In this document: piece after piece, positions 1 through 9,738 of the stretch
How positions within the stretch are numbered: the first letter of the stretch is position 1
Layout of the letters: each line of letters starts with the position of its first letter
DNA from: Ignavibacteria bacterium
GTDB lineage: Bacteria > Bacteroidota > Ignavibacteria > SZUA-365
NCBI GenBank assembly: GCA_016720835.1
Contig: JADKJW010000003.1
Span: 62,001 to 126,000 of the forward strand
DNA length: 64,000 nt
Reading direction: 5' to 3'
The notes under the pieces: model-generated
What the model was told of the DNA's origin: nothing
The model's database searches: none
What the model saw: the letters and a program-made list of their open reading frames with translations, nothing else
Made by a program: the position numbers and the translations under genes

Positions 1-2289
1 ATCGAGATTGTACGGAAATGCGGAAGGCGGCGGGGAGAGGAGCGAGAACGAGGGATCCGAAAATTGCGGCGCCTGCACCTGCAGCAGCGAGGTCCCGGTG
101 TTGACAATGGTGACCGTCGTGTCGGATTGCCTGGCGACACAGAGGAGGATGTCAGGAAAGGCGACCGAGGCTTCCGCCGCGGCGAGGCCCGCGCTGTCCT
201 TCCTTGCCGACAGCGCGATGCGCCAGGGATTGTTCACCGCCGCCGTATCGGAGTTCGCGACCAGCAGCGTATCGGTGAACAGCCCTGTCGCCAGAGGCGG
301 AGGCGTGCAACGCAGGACGAACGCGAGGGAATCGTGCGGCGCGATGGTGGCCGGAAATGCCCCCGGCTGCAGGAGACGGAACGCGCTTCCCGGTTTCAGG
401 GTCGCGCCGCGGAGTTCCAGCGGACCTTCACCGTCGTTGCGCACGAACACGGTGTCCGTCCGCTCGTTGGCGCAGAGCATGCCGTCGAAGAGCAGCGCGC
501 CCGACCCGGCGATGCGCGGATACGCTTTGTACACCAGCACATTCGCGGCAGCCTGGGAGAACACCCAGGACGGCTCCGCCGTGTACGGTCCCGACTGCGG
601 ATTCGGCACTTCCTGCGCGGCAGCCAGGTAGTACACGTCGTCCGTTCCCGGCAACGTCGCCGGGAACGACCATGCGTTGTTCGTGTAGGAGGAGACTTCC
701 CCGAGCACCGTCCAGGGAATGGACGCGGACTTGACGAAGAGACGGATGCGGTTGCCGTCCCCTGTGCCGGTCAGGACGAAGGAACGCGGCACGTAGCGCG
801 ACGTGTCGGTGGAGGGACCGCGGAAGTTAGACGCCGTGGACGGCGCGATCACGATCGTGTTGCGGGGACCGTCGAGGCGCACGCGTCCGGCGCCGCCCGG
901 AATGCTGGTCGCTCCGCCGCGCGCGCTCAGTTGCGCGGTCTCGAACAGGAGTTTCGTTTCTATGCTCACCGCCCCGCCCGACCCCGAACCGCCGGGACCA
1001 TTCGGCCGCACCTGTCCGTCACCGCCATTTGCGCTCATGAGGATCGAGGTCACGCTGGTGGCGGACAGGCGCAGTGCGCCGCCGCCGCCGCCGCCTTCAC
1101 CCGAGCACACCGAGAACCCCTGCGGATTGCCGCCCGCGCCGCCCGATCCGCCCGCGAGAGGAACGAGCGCGGCATTGCCGTGCGCGTTTCCGCCGTTGCC
1201 CGCGCTGACGGTTTGTCCGGCCGTCGCGTACCCGCCGCCGCCGCCGCCGCGCGTCTGCTGCTGGCCGCTGCCGCCGCCATGGCCGCCCGGCGGATTGCAG
1301 CCCCCGCCGTCGTTGCATCCCACGCCCGAAAGGCCGAAGGGATGGCCCGTGCCTCCGCCCGCGGCTTCATACGCGGGAGCGGTTGCTCCCGGGACGCCGT
1401 TGAGCGACGTGCCGGTGTTGTTCACCTTCGAACCGGTGGAGACTCCCGGCTCCTGAAAGATGTCGGAACTCAACGGAACGCCGGAGCCATTCCGGCCCCC
1501 GCGGCCGCCGCCGGTGAACCCGCCGCCGCCGTTCGCACCGGTACCGGTGACATCGCAGAAATTGCCTCCCCCGCCGCCGCCGCCCGGTCCCGCATCCTTG
1601 CCGACGGAACTGACGGTCATTGTCGCTCCGGGCAGACCCGTGATCCGGCCTCTCGAGATCAGCACGAAGGGAAAAAATCCTTGATTGCCCGGTGTGACGG
1701 GATCCGTGTCGGCGGTGGAGACCGTGTACGTCGAGAAATCGAGAGACACGGAATCGACGATCATCGCGCCGCGCGCGGATCGCCGTCCCAGCGCTCCCGC
1801 GCCGAAGGCCCCCCCGCCGGTCGCGACGATCGCGGGTTGCGGGCGGACCAGGTACACGCGATCCACGTTCGACGGCTGCCCGTTCACCACCACGCGGATA
1901 TTGATCACGAATTCCGGCTGCAGCGCCTGCCAGGAATCCGAATTCGGCTGCACGTCCGGATGCACGAACACCTGCGTCGACACCATCCGGCCGTTCCAGC
2001 TCACGAGCAGCGGTCCGATGGTGATCTTGCTGGTGTCGAGCGGATTGAGGCATTCGACGCGGACTGCATCCGCGGGCGTGTTCAAGTACAACCCGTCCGC
2101 GCCGAAATTTCCCGGCGCATCATGCGGACCGATGATTTCGATGTACGAGTTCATTCCTGGCGCCGCGATATCCGGCAGCAGATACGAAATCACCTGCGCC
2201 GAGGCCCGCGGCGCGAACCCGCAAAGGAAGAGAGCAAGGGCGGTGATGTGAAACGGCAGCGCCGCGAGGAAACGGGAACGTGGTTGCAT
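1..2289 (-). CDS. Glycine-rich secreted surface protein (3' end beyond window)
   Basis: The reading frame is open from an ATG at 2289 to the left edge of the window, giving 763 codons with no stop, so the C-terminus is missing. Residues 1-36 form a signal peptide that ends in a likely Ala-x-Ala-Gln cleavage region. A globular N-terminal part follows. Residues about 220-400 are very rich in glycine, with runs of five to seven Gly mixed with Asn, Thr and Ser. Beyond about residue 590 the sequence resembles ASPM/SPD-2/Hydin-type Ig-like domains common in FCB surface proteins. T9SS export is plausible because neighbours use it, but the sorting domain would lie outside the window. No enzymatic motif was seen. 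The large plus-strand frame over the same DNA is its antisense shadow. Confidence 0.8.
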   Translation of the reverse strand, partial: MQPRSRFLAALPFHITALALFLCGFAPRASAQVISYLLPDIAAPGMNSYIEIIGPHDAPGNFGADGLYLNTPADAVRVECLNPLDTSKITIGPLLVSWNGRMVSTQVFVHPDVQPNSDSWQALQPEFVINIRVVVNGQPSNVDRVYLVRPQPAIVATGGGAFGAGALGRRSARGAMIVDSVSLDFSTYTVSTADTDPVTPGNQGFFPFVLISRGRITGLPGATMTVSSVGKDAGPGGGGGGGNFCDVTGTGANGGGGFTGGGRGGRNGSGVPLSSDIFQEPGVSTGSKVNNTGTSLNGVPGATAPAYEAAGGGTGHPFGLSGVGCNDGGGCNPPGGHGGGSGQQQTRGGGGGGYATAGQTVSAGNGGNAHGNAALVPLAGGSGGAGGNPQGFSVCSGEGGGGGGALRLSATSVTSILMSANGGDGQVRPNGPGGSGSGGAVSIETKLLFETAQLSARGGATSIPGGAGRVRLDGPRNTIVIAPSTASNFRGPSTDTSRYVPRSFVLTGTGDGNRIRLFVKSASIPWTVLGEVSSYTNNAWSFPATLPGTDDVYYLAAAQEVPNPQSGPYTAEPSWVFSQAAANVLVYKAYPRIAGSGALLFDGMLCANERTDTVFVRNDGEGPLELRGATLKPGSAFRLLQPGAFPATIAPHDSLAFVLRCTPPPLATGLFTDTLLVANSDTAAVNNPWRIALSARKDSAGLAAAEASVAFPDILLCVARQSDTTVTIVNTGTSLLQVQAPQFSDPSFSLLSPPPSAFPYNLD

Positions 2290-2407
2290 GGCGGGGGTTT
2301 GAATGTGATCGTTCAGGCAAACTACACGCAAAATGCGCTATGATTCAAGTCACGCGCTCGCCCTCCCCGCAGGTGCATCGCGCGGCCTTTTTTCGCAGAT
2401 TGCGCGC

Positions 2408-3256
2408 ATGTATCCGAACGGCGACGATATCGCACTGATCGATTGGGATCCCGCCTGGAGCGAGACCGTATGGGACGCGCGGCTCGACCGCCGGCTCGAC
2501 GCCTTCTCCTTCGAGGTGATACACGCATGCGCCCGTCCTGCGCTCCTGAACCTCGCTCTCGATGCCGTGCTCCTGCAACGCGTCGCGGAGGGCCGCCGCC
2601 CTCCGACGCTGTGGATCTGGGATTGGTTCGAACGCGCGGTCATCATCGGTTCGTACCAGTCCGTCAGCGACACGGTCGATACTGCGGTCGCTTCAGAACA
2701 TGGCTTCGCGATCGCGCGCAGGATCAGCGGCGGCGGCGCAATGGTCGTCGAGCCGGACAGGACGCTCACGTATTCTCTCCTCGTTCCCGAGTCGGCGGTC
2801 GACGGTTTGTCGTTCGTGCAATCCTTCGCCTTCCTCGATCGCTGGCTCGTGCGCGCGCTCCGCTCCCTGGGCGTACCCGCGACCTACCGGCCGATAAACG
2901 ACATCGCCTCGCCGACGGCCAAGATCGGCGGTGCCGCGCAATGTCGGCGAAAACGTACCGTCCTGCACCACGCCACGCTCGCGTGGGACCTCGACGGCGC
3001 GCTCATGTCGGCGCTGCTGCGTCACGGTCAGCCCGCCGCGAATCCCAAGGGCGTTCCCAGCGCCGAGAAACGCGTCAGCCCGCTCTCGCTCTACACGGAC
3101 CTCTCCCGCCAACGGGTTCTCGACTGGCTCCCCGAGGCATTTGCGCGCATGCATCAGACACACGAGTCCGATTTCACCCCCGGCGAAATCGACGACGCCC
3201 GGCGGCTCATCGACGAGAAATTCGGCACGCGTGACTGGCTCTATCGGGTCACCTGA
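2408..3256 (+). CDS. Lipoate-protein ligase A / BPL-LPL family protein
   Basis: The product (282 aa from this start) belongs to the biotin/lipoate protein ligase fold, which attaches lipoate or octanoate to 2-oxoacid dehydrogenase and glycine-cleavage H proteins in the cytoplasm. Visible family features are the N-terminal 'NLALD' region, the 'GSYQS' loop, the RRxSGGGA lipoyl-AMP loop and the NDI..KIGGAAQ segment with the expected lysine. I chose the ATG at 2408 because family similarity begins just after it and a TATGAT box lies at 2339. An in-frame ATG at 2333 would add 25 residues of no recognisable similarity. It could be an LplA, LipM or LipL type, and the sequence does not separate these. 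It diverges from the glycine-rich protein gene. Glycine cleavage GcvP is encoded about 52 kb away. Confidence 0.8.
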   Translation: MYPNGDDIALIDWDPAWSETVWDARLDRRLDAFSFEVIHACARPALLNLALDAVLLQRVAEGRRPPTLWIWDWFERAVIIGSYQSVSDTVDTAVASEHGFAIARRISGGGAMVVEPDRTLTYSLLVPESAVDGLSFVQSFAFLDRWLVRALRSLGVPATYRPINDIASPTAKIGGAAQCRRKRTVLHHATLAWDLDGALMSALLRHGQPAANPKGVPSAEKRVSPLSLYTDLSRQRVLDWLPEAFARMHQTHESDFTPGEIDDARRLIDEKFGTRDWLYRVT

Positions 3257-3316
3257 CGTTGCAGCGACGAATGACACTGCCTGCACAATGCTGAATCCTT
3301 CCAACGAGCCGCCACT

Positions 3317-3377
3317 CCCCTTTTACCTTTTACCTTCCACCTTCATCCTTCCCCGCTCCACCTTCACCCTTCACCCT
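3317..3377. repeat. Pyrimidine-rich short tandem repeats
   Basis: A stretch made of imperfect 7- to 10-bp units of the CCTTTTA, CCTTCCA and CACCCTT kind, almost purine-free on the plus strand. It lies between the convergent stop codons of the lipoate-ligase-like gene and the subtilisin gene. It looks like a simple-sequence expansion, and no hairpin was found. Confidence 0.6.
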
Positions 3378-6300
3378 TCATTTCACCACCTGCATCGTCC
3401 GCACTGCGCGCTGCGCGGCGGTCTGCAGGATCGCCACGTACATTCCGGTCGGGAGAGCTCCGGCATCGAAAACGGCGCGGTACGATCCGGGACCGGGCGA
3501 CGCGGAGACGAGCGTCGCCACGCGGCGTCCGAGGAGATCGCACACGGTGAGTTCCACGGGTCCCGCCTCGATAAGCTCGTAGTCGATGACCGTGGAAGCG
3601 TTGAAGGGATTCGGACGGTTCTGCCGCAGCTGCAGGCGCGCATCGCCGGAGAAGAGGCGCACGCCGCCTTCCCGACATACCGAGAGACGGAAATCGCCGT
3701 CAACGAGGGTCGTGCGCACCTGCGCGGTGTTCCAGGCGAAGCGCTCGAGGTGCAACACGCTGCGGTCGTGCTCTCCGAGCATCGCGAGGTACACTCCTCC
3801 GGCAAGCGTGTCCCCCGTTCCCCGGTACAGTCCGGAAACCTCCACCACGCGATCGCTGTCGTTCTCCGTCCCGACGAACGGCGCCTCCGGCATCAGCGCA
3901 TCCTTGCGAAAGCGGATCGACGCGGTGAACGACCGCGCACCCGCGGCCGCAAGATGCGACGCCGACCTGATGCGCAGCGGTATCGTCACACGCTCGCCGG
4001 GAGCAGCCTCGATGGAGGGAAGCTCCACGGTGCACATCCCGATATCGAGAGACGCGGACCTCGCGGAGCACCCGTTGGAGTCGGTCACTTCAACGGCGTA
4101 CGCGCCGCCGGTGTCCGGCAGGAGGTCGCGCTGCGTCCGGCCCGGCAACGGGACCGCGTCGCGGAACCACTGATAGCGCAGGGCGGGAGTCGAGCGCAGC
4201 GTGTCATCGCTCCGCGTCACCAGAGGCACAGGGGGCTTCGGATGCACCGTGACGAGGACCGGACGCGATGCGACCGTGCAGCCCTTCGCGTCCGTCACGG
4301 TCAGGACGTACGCGGTCGTCGCAGTCGGCGTGGCGACGGGATCGGCGATCGCGGGATCGCTGAGAAACTGCGGCGGCGACCAGGAGTACCGGAACGGGGC
4401 GCTTCCGCCCGTGACGCTGCCGTTCATGAGTATCGAGCCTCCTTCGCAGATCGCGGTGTCGCCGGCGACGGCGACACGGACCTGGGGAAGCACCCGCACG
4501 GTCACTGTGTCGACAGCGGTGCAACCCCTCGTGTCAGTTACGGTCACGATATACATCCGTAGAACAGGAACTGTGGAAGGATTCGCGATGCGCAGCACCG
4601 GATCTGCGACGTCATGCGCGCTCAGCGTCGAGTCCTTCGGTTCCCAATCATACGTGTACGGCAGATTCCCGCAGGTTGCCACCGCGCCGATCCGCGCGCT
4701 GCTCTCGTGGCAGATTTCGAGGTCGGGACCGGCATCGGCCGTCGCCGTGCAGTTCCCGGTCACGATGAGGGAGACGCTCTGCGTCCGGGTGAGCGCGCGT
4801 TTATGCGTGATGCTGATGGTGTAGAATTCGCCCGCGACGGGCGCCGGGATGAAGACCTGTTCCACGTTGTCGAGCACATTGTCGCCCTGCACCGCGACGG
4901 CCGAGGGATCGGACAGTCCCTTCAGTATCCATGGCAGCGCGGTCCCTGCCGCCCCGTTGACGCGCAGATCGAGATCGTGCACGAGCCTGGGCGACGGATT
5001 GTTGCACACGCCGGTATCGATCGGAATCGGCACGGCGGGCGGATCGATCCAGCATATCGTCGCTTTCAGCGGCGTGCCGTCGCTCTGCACGCGGACGCGC
5101 AACGTGTCGTCCCCGGCCGCCAGCGCGCCGTTGTTGAACAGGTGTCCCCCGCACGCCGCTTCCTGCGCGATGAGATCCGCCGCCGCCTTCGTGTTCGCGA
5201 TGCCCCAGCCGAATTGATAGTCCGGCCCTGGCGCGCCGCGGTCCTCGGACGTGTGGATGAGCAGCCCCTTGAGCGTCGACGACAGCAGCGCCGTGCCCGG
5301 CAGCAGGCGTTTCTGCAGCTGCAGCAGCAGTGCCGCGGACCCCGTGACGCTCGGAGCCGCCTGCGACGTGCCGGAGTTCGTCGAGTACCCGTTCGGTTTG
5401 TTCAGCGGAGCCACATGCGAACAGGAATAGACCGCCTCCCCGTGCGCGACGAGATCGGGCTTGATGCGGCCGTCGTCCGTCGGACCGAAGGCGCTGAAGG
5501 TGGTCATCTCGCTGCTCTTGCGCCCGTCCACCGCGCCGACGGTCAGCGCGTTTTTCGCAACGGAGTACGTCGGCAGGCAATCGTAACCCGACGCGCCTCC
5601 ATTGTTCTCGGGCGCGCCCGAAGGGGGTGGTTGTATCGGACCTCCGTCGCCGCGAAAATTCCCCGCGGCCTTCACGATGAGGTACTGCGGCGCGAGCACG
5701 GCAAGGGAATCCCAGTCATGCGCGCGCGCATCGTAGTAGCCGTATTTGTAATCGATCTTCGGATGGATCGACGCGTCGCCGTACCACTTGCCCTTGTACC
5801 AGCCGGCGACGTTTCCGTACGAATGGTTCGAGAGCAGCAGCGCGTTGCTGCGCGCCTCCGCGCTCATGCGAAATGTGTCGCCCGCCTTCGCGTCGTAGGC
5901 ACGGACGATGGAACGTGTCGCCATCCCCTTTGCCTCCGGGACGATGCCGGTGGCGACGAGGGTGCCCGCGACGTGCGTCGCATGATCGACTGCCGTGTCG
6001 AGCGGTGCGCCGTCCATCTGCGTCACGCGTCCCCCTGCCAGCTCGGGATGGCCGGTGTGCACGCCGCCGTTGTCCCACATCGCGATCGCAATGCCGTTGC
6101 CGTCGAGTCCGTACACCGCCCGCGTCTCGTCCGTGTGAATCGTCGCGGATGCGACGGCGTTGTCCATCGCGAGGTAATACGGTTCTCCGTTCTCGAAGCG
6201 CTCGAGGTAGAGCATGGTCCCGTCCGCGAGATGCTGAAGGATCGCGAGGCCGCGCGCTGCCGCGATGGAATCGCGTTCCCGCGCCTGCCGGAAATACTCC

Positions 6301-6422
6301 GCGGTCTTGTCCCGTTCGAACGACGCGAGGGCGCCGCGCTCCGTCAGTGACTGCGCCTGCGCGGAAATGGTGGTCCACACGACGCAGAGCGCGCATGCGG
6401 CAATGACGACGGGTGAACGCAT
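3378..6422 (-). CDS. Subtilisin-like S8 serine protease with T9SS sorting domain
   Basis: A 1,014-residue secreted protease. A signal peptide spans residues 1-24. The S8 catalytic triad is visible: Asp117 in AMWDNGG, His147 in DHATHVAGT and Ser353 in NSGTSQAAP, with an oxyanion-type Asn at about 255. A jelly-roll domain (about 430-560) and two PKD/SprB-like domains with PYTYDW and PFRYSW motifs follow. The last 85 residues are a T9SS type A sorting domain (NRPNPFNASTVIDY, GRRVATL, PTGMYVA), so the protease should be carried across the outer membrane and anchored or released at the surface. It ends near the convergent lipoate-ligase-like gene and stands as a single transcription unit. Substrate is unknown. 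Confidence 0.93.
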   Translation of the reverse strand: MRSPVVIAACALCVVWTTISAQAQSLTERGALASFERDKTAEYFRQARERDSIAAARGLAILQHLADGTMLYLERFENGEPYYLAMDNAVASATIHTDETRAVYGLDGNGIAIAMWDNGGVHTGHPELAGGRVTQMDGAPLDTAVDHATHVAGTLVATGIVPEAKGMATRSIVRAYDAKAGDTFRMSAEARSNALLLSNHSYGNVAGWYKGKWYGDASIHPKIDYKYGYYDARAHDWDSLAVLAPQYLIVKAAGNFRGDGGPIQPPPSGAPENNGGASGYDCLPTYSVAKNALTVGAVDGRKSSEMTTFSAFGPTDDGRIKPDLVAHGEAVYSCSHVAPLNKPNGYSTNSGTSQAAPSVTGSAALLLQLQKRLLPGTALLSSTLKGLLIHTSEDRGAPGPDYQFGWGIANTKAAADLIAQEAACGGHLFNNGALAAGDDTLRVRVQSDGTPLKATICWIDPPAVPIPIDTGVCNNPSPRLVHDLDLRVNGAAGTALPWILKGLSDPSAVAVQGDNVLDNVEQVFIPAPVAGEFYTISITHKRALTRTQSVSLIVTGNCTATADAGPDLEICHESSARIGAVATCGNLPYTYDWEPKDSTLSAHDVADPVLRIANPSTVPVLRMYIVTVTDTRGCTAVDTVTVRVLPQVRVAVAGDTAICEGGSILMNGSVTGGSAPFRYSWSPPQFLSDPAIADPVATPTATTAYVLTVTDAKGCTVASRPVLVTVHPKPPVPLVTRSDDTLRSTPALRYQWFRDAVPLPGRTQRDLLPDTGGAYAVEVTDSNGCSARSASLDIGMCTVELPSIEAAPGERVTIPLRIRSASHLAAAGARSFTASIRFRKDALMPEAPFVGTENDSDRVVEVSGLYRGTGDTLAGGVYLAMLGEHDRSVLHLERFAWNTAQVRTTLVDGDFRLSVCREGGVRLFSGDARLQLRQNRPNPFNASTVIDYELIEAGPVELTVCDLLGRRVATLVSASPGPGSYRAVFDAGALPTGMYVAILQTAAQRAVRTMQVVK

Positions 6423-6497
6423 GACAGGGGTCCTGAACGTGGGAGGTGCGGCGACGGCGATCTCAGCACGGGAACATCTTCATCAGGGCGCCGAATG

Positions 6498-7670
6498 TCA
6501 AGTCTCGAATCCGCCCCCGTCCGCGCTCCCGCCCGTGTATTTCCTCGGCACGCGGGTGTTGATCATGGTCAGGACTTCGTAGGGAATCGTCCCGATGCGC
6601 TCCGCGATCTCCTCGACGGAGATGTGCTCGCCGCCCTGCCGGCCGATGAGCACGGCTTCGTCGCCGTTGTAGGCCGCGTCGCCGCCGATGTCCACCATGC
6701 ACTGGTCCATCGAGATCATGCCCGCGATCGGGTAGCGCCGGCCGTTGACCAGCACGTCGCCCCGGTTCGAGAGGGCGCGCGAGTACCCGTCGCCGTATCC
6801 GACGGGAAGCGTCACGATGCGGGTGTCCGCCGGCGCCGCCCACGTGTGGTCGTAGCCGATCGCGAAGCCCGCGCGCACGGCCTTGAAGTACACCACCCGC
6901 GTCTTGAAGGAGAGCACGGGGCGGAGGGGGACGGTTTTTCGGACTTCCGCGTCCGGATACACGCCGTACAGCATGATACCGGGACGCACCATGTCGAGCA
7001 GCGCGTCCGGGTGCTGCAGCACGGCCCCGGAATTGGCGATATGCCGCAGGGGCATGGGGAGGCCGTGCTGAGGGAAGAATTCCAGCGCGCCGAGGAAGCG
7101 CTCGAGCTGCAGCAGGGTGAAGGAGGGATCCGCGGCATGGGAGGACGCGAAGTGCGAAAAGACGCCGCACACATCGCTGTACGCGGAACCGGCCGCGGCA
7201 TCGAACAGCCGCCACGCGTTGTCGTGCCGCACGCCGATGCGTCCCATGCCGGTATCGATCTTGATGTGCACCTTGGCGCGCCCGCCCATCGCCGCGGCCG
7301 TCGCGTCGATCTGTTGCAGCTTGTGCACCGACGAGGCGGTGATCTGCAGGTCGTACTCGAGAAAATGGGAGATTTGATTACCGATGATGCCGCCCAGCAC
7401 GAGCACGGGGGCCGTCACGCCGGCCCTGCGCAGGGCGATCCCCTCCTCGAGGAAGGCCACGCCGAGCTCGTGCACGCCCGCCGCGAGCAGCTCCTTGGAC
7501 GTGCGGATCAATCCGTGCCCGTAGGCGTTGGCCTTCACGGTCGCCATGATCCTCGCGCTTCCGGCCAGTGACCGCACGGCGGCAACATTGGCCCGCAGCG
7601 CGTCGAGGTCCACCTCGACCATGGTCGGGCGCACCGAGATGGTGTCGTCCTCGAAGACGCTCTGGATCAT
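6498..7670 (-). CDS. alr: Alanine racemase
   Basis: A 390-residue cytoplasmic PLP enzyme that interconverts L- and D-alanine for peptidoglycan. The PLP lysine is at about position 46 in TVKANAYGHG. The TIM-barrel motifs KIDTGMGR, HFASSHA and NSGA and the second-domain motifs VGYGDGY and ISMDQCMVD are in family order, and the length is typical. Its ATG overlaps the stop of the upstream sensor gene by ATGA (7667-7670), so translation is probably coupled. The same frame is open much further upstream, but that part is shadow of the sensor gene and shows no family similarity. Confidence 0.95.
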   Translation of the reverse strand: MIQSVFEDDTISVRPTMVEVDLDALRANVAAVRSLAGSARIMATVKANAYGHGLIRTSKELLAAGVHELGVAFLEEGIALRRAGVTAPVLVLGGIIGNQISHFLEYDLQITASSVHKLQQIDATAAAMGGRAKVHIKIDTGMGRIGVRHDNAWRLFDAAAGSAYSDVCGVFSHFASSHAADPSFTLLQLERFLGALEFFPQHGLPMPLRHIANSGAVLQHPDALLDMVRPGIMLYGVYPDAEVRKTVPLRPVLSFKTRVVYFKAVRAGFAIGYDHTWAAPADTRIVTLPVGYGDGYSRALSNRGDVLVNGRRYPIAGMISMDQCMVDIGGDAAYNGDEAVLIGRQGGEHISVEEIAERIGTIPYEVLTMINTRVPRKYTGGSADGGGFET

Positions 7671-9571
7671 TGCGCGCGCTTTGCGCGCGGCTTCTTCACC
7701 GCGGGAGACGGTTTTGCAGACGCGGCATCGGGTTTTGCAGACGCGGCATCTACGGCGCCGGACAACGTGGGTTCCGCGGGTACCGCCGTGTACAGGAGGT
7801 GTTCCGTGTCGTCGCCGCTTTTCACGAGGTGGATGGACCAGCGCCAGTCCGCCTCCTCGCCTGTCGGCGCGCGGAAGGTGTCGCGACCGGACCACAGCGC
7901 GTCTTCGGACTCGCGCGCTTCCGCGAGCCGGTCGCCGATCGCGGTGTGCGCGTGCGCGTGCAGATAGTCGGTGAGGAACAGACCTCGCACTCCTTTTTCC
8001 CGGAACGGCTGGCCGAGAAGCGCGAGGTACGGCGCGCTGCAGAGGACCGTGCGGAAGGGCGCGCGCGCGGTGAACAGCGCGACGGCGGCCTGGGGATTCT
8101 CCAGCATCGCGTCGAGGACCACGCGCTCGACGGCGCGGTCGGTGCGCATGCGGCGGCGTTCGGCGCGGCTCGCGAGGACGGTGATCCCGAACGCGGCGAT
8201 CTCCGCGATCTCCTGGAGCAGGGACAGTTCGCCTTCGCGGAACTGGTTCTTCCGGCGGCCGTAGACGGTGAGCGCGCCGCCGACTTCCCCGTCGACGGCG
8301 AGCGGAAACGCGGCGAGCGACAGCAGCCCGGCGCGCTCGGATTGCTGGCGCCACGGCGCAAAGCGCTCATCGTCCTGCGTGCTGTCCACCACCTGGGTCA
8401 CGCCGGTCTTGATCGCCTCTCCGACCGGTCCGGACCCATGCTCGCTGTCGTCGTAGCGCACCTTGATCTTGAGGAGATACTCGGCGGCGGCGCCCGCCCA
8501 GGTGCTCGGATGCACGCGCCGGTCGCTGTCCTTCAGGCGCCCGAACCACACCAGCGGATACTCGCCGGTGCGCACGAGCAGGTCGGTCACCTTGCGCTCG
8601 ATCTCGTCCACCGAATCCGCGTGGAGCACTTCCCAGGTGATCTCGCGATGCGCCGTGAGCAGGTCGGACGTCATGTCGGCAGGCGCGGCCGCGCCTGTCC
8701 GCGCGTGGCCGGTGTCGCCTCCCGCGAGACGGATGCTGGCAACCGCGCCGCACAGCGTGCGCGAGTCATCGAACATGGGCGTCGCGTTCACGAGCAAGCC
8801 GCGGGTCGATCCGTCGGGAAGCAGCATCGCGATGCGCGCGTCCGCAATCGCCTCCTCCCCGACGAGCACCGCCATCACGGGATGGTCCTGAAGCCGCAGC
8901 ACGTCACCGTGAAGGTCCACGAGCCGCCACTTGGGATCCGCGCAGGAGCGGCCGATCGCGTTGCTCCTGTTCAGCCCGAGGATCCGGTCCGCCGGAGAAT
9001 TCGTGTCGGTGATGACGCCCCGCGCGTTGACCACAATCACGGCTTCCGTCACCGTGGCGAGTACGGCGGAGTCGCGAATATCCGCGCGATCCTCCGCCGA
9101 AAGCGGCGTCTCGACGATCTCCTCACCGCCATCCCTCTCCGCCGCCGGAAGCGCGTCGTCCGGTGCGATCGCTTCGAGCACGTTGCAGACGCACAGGATG
9201 TAGTTTTTCCCCTGGAAATGCACCGGTGTGAACGCGGCATCCTTGCGCACGCGCGAGCCGTCGCGCAGCACATGCACCACCTCCCGCAGTTCGGTATTCT
9301 GCGTGCCCTTGATCGTCGAAACAAACTTCAGCCAGGCCGCGCGCGTGTTCGCGGGTTCGATCTGCGGCAGCGTCATCGCCAGCACATCCGTCAACGTGTA
9401 GCCGGAGCGCGAAAGGAAGGTCTCGTTCGCGTGAATAATCCTCCCCGTATCCGTCAAGAGGAGAAACTCGTCTCCGGGATACGCGGGCGCCAGACCCCGG
9501 AGAGCGCGCTCGTCGCCGTCGTCCATCGGCCGGACGCGGACGGGTTTCGTGGTGGGTGTTTTGCTGACCAT
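7667..9571 (-). CDS. PAS-PAS-GAF sensory protein without a recognised output domain
   Basis: A 634-residue soluble protein. A PAS domain lies at about 30-150 (GRIIHANETFLSRSGYT, PQIEP), a second at about 180-300 (TEAVIVVNARGVITDTN, GLNRSNAIG) and a GAF domain at about 320-470 (GPVGEAIKTG, FPLAVDGEVGGALTVYG). A diverged third PAS-like region (about 480-600) precedes a basic, Ala/Pro/Lys-rich tail containing two copies of an eight-residue DAASAKPx unit. There is no HisKA, HATPase, GGDEF, EAL, PP2C or DNA-binding signature, so how it transmits a signal is unclear. It may act by protein contact. Its stop overlaps the alanine racemase start, an unusual partner for a sensor. No transmembrane segment was seen. 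Confidence 0.85.
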   Translation of the reverse strand: MVSKTPTTKPVRVRPMDDGDERALRGLAPAYPGDEFLLLTDTGRIIHANETFLSRSGYTLTDVLAMTLPQIEPANTRAAWLKFVSTIKGTQNTELREVVHVLRDGSRVRKDAAFTPVHFQGKNYILCVCNVLEAIAPDDALPAAERDGGEEIVETPLSAEDRADIRDSAVLATVTEAVIVVNARGVITDTNSPADRILGLNRSNAIGRSCADPKWRLVDLHGDVLRLQDHPVMAVLVGEEAIADARIAMLLPDGSTRGLLVNATPMFDDSRTLCGAVASIRLAGGDTGHARTGAAAPADMTSDLLTAHREITWEVLHADSVDEIERKVTDLLVRTGEYPLVWFGRLKDSDRRVHPSTWAGAAAEYLLKIKVRYDDSEHGSGPVGEAIKTGVTQVVDSTQDDERFAPWRQQSERAGLLSLAAFPLAVDGEVGGALTVYGRRKNQFREGELSLLQEIAEIAAFGITVLASRAERRRMRTDRAVERVVLDAMLENPQAAVALFTARAPFRTVLCSAPYLALLGQPFREKGVRGLFLTDYLHAHAHTAIGDRLAEARESEDALWSGRDTFRAPTGEEADWRWSIHLVKSGDDTEHLLYTAVPAEPTLSGAVDAASAKPDAASAKPSPAVKKPRAKRAQ

Positions 9572-9616
9572 GGTCTGGGTGTCGCTCCGTGACTCTGAGA
9601 TGGTGAAGAATCCGGT

Positions 9617-9660
9617 GTGTCCGGGGGCGGAATCCGGCGTGTCCGGGGGCGGAATCCGGC
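9617..9660. repeat. Two perfect tandem copies of a 22-bp unit
   Basis: The unit begins GTGTCCGGGGGCGG and ends AATCCGGC. It occurs at 9617-9638 and 9639-9660 without mismatch, in the gap upstream of the PAS/GAF gene. Each copy contains GGCGGAATCCGGC, which can fold back weakly. No function is assigned. Confidence 0.7.
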
Positions 9661-9738
9661 GCGCAGCGTGCGGCGGGCAGCGGTCAGGACCTGCGTTCTA
9701 CGTCGGAAACGCGCGAAAGATACGCCGGGCTGAAGCGC

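Noticed and set aside
64..2343. 759-codon plus-strand frame
   Set aside because: It is the exact antisense of the glycine-rich secreted protein, which has a signal peptide and domain structure. The plus-strand product is an Arg-rich artefact.
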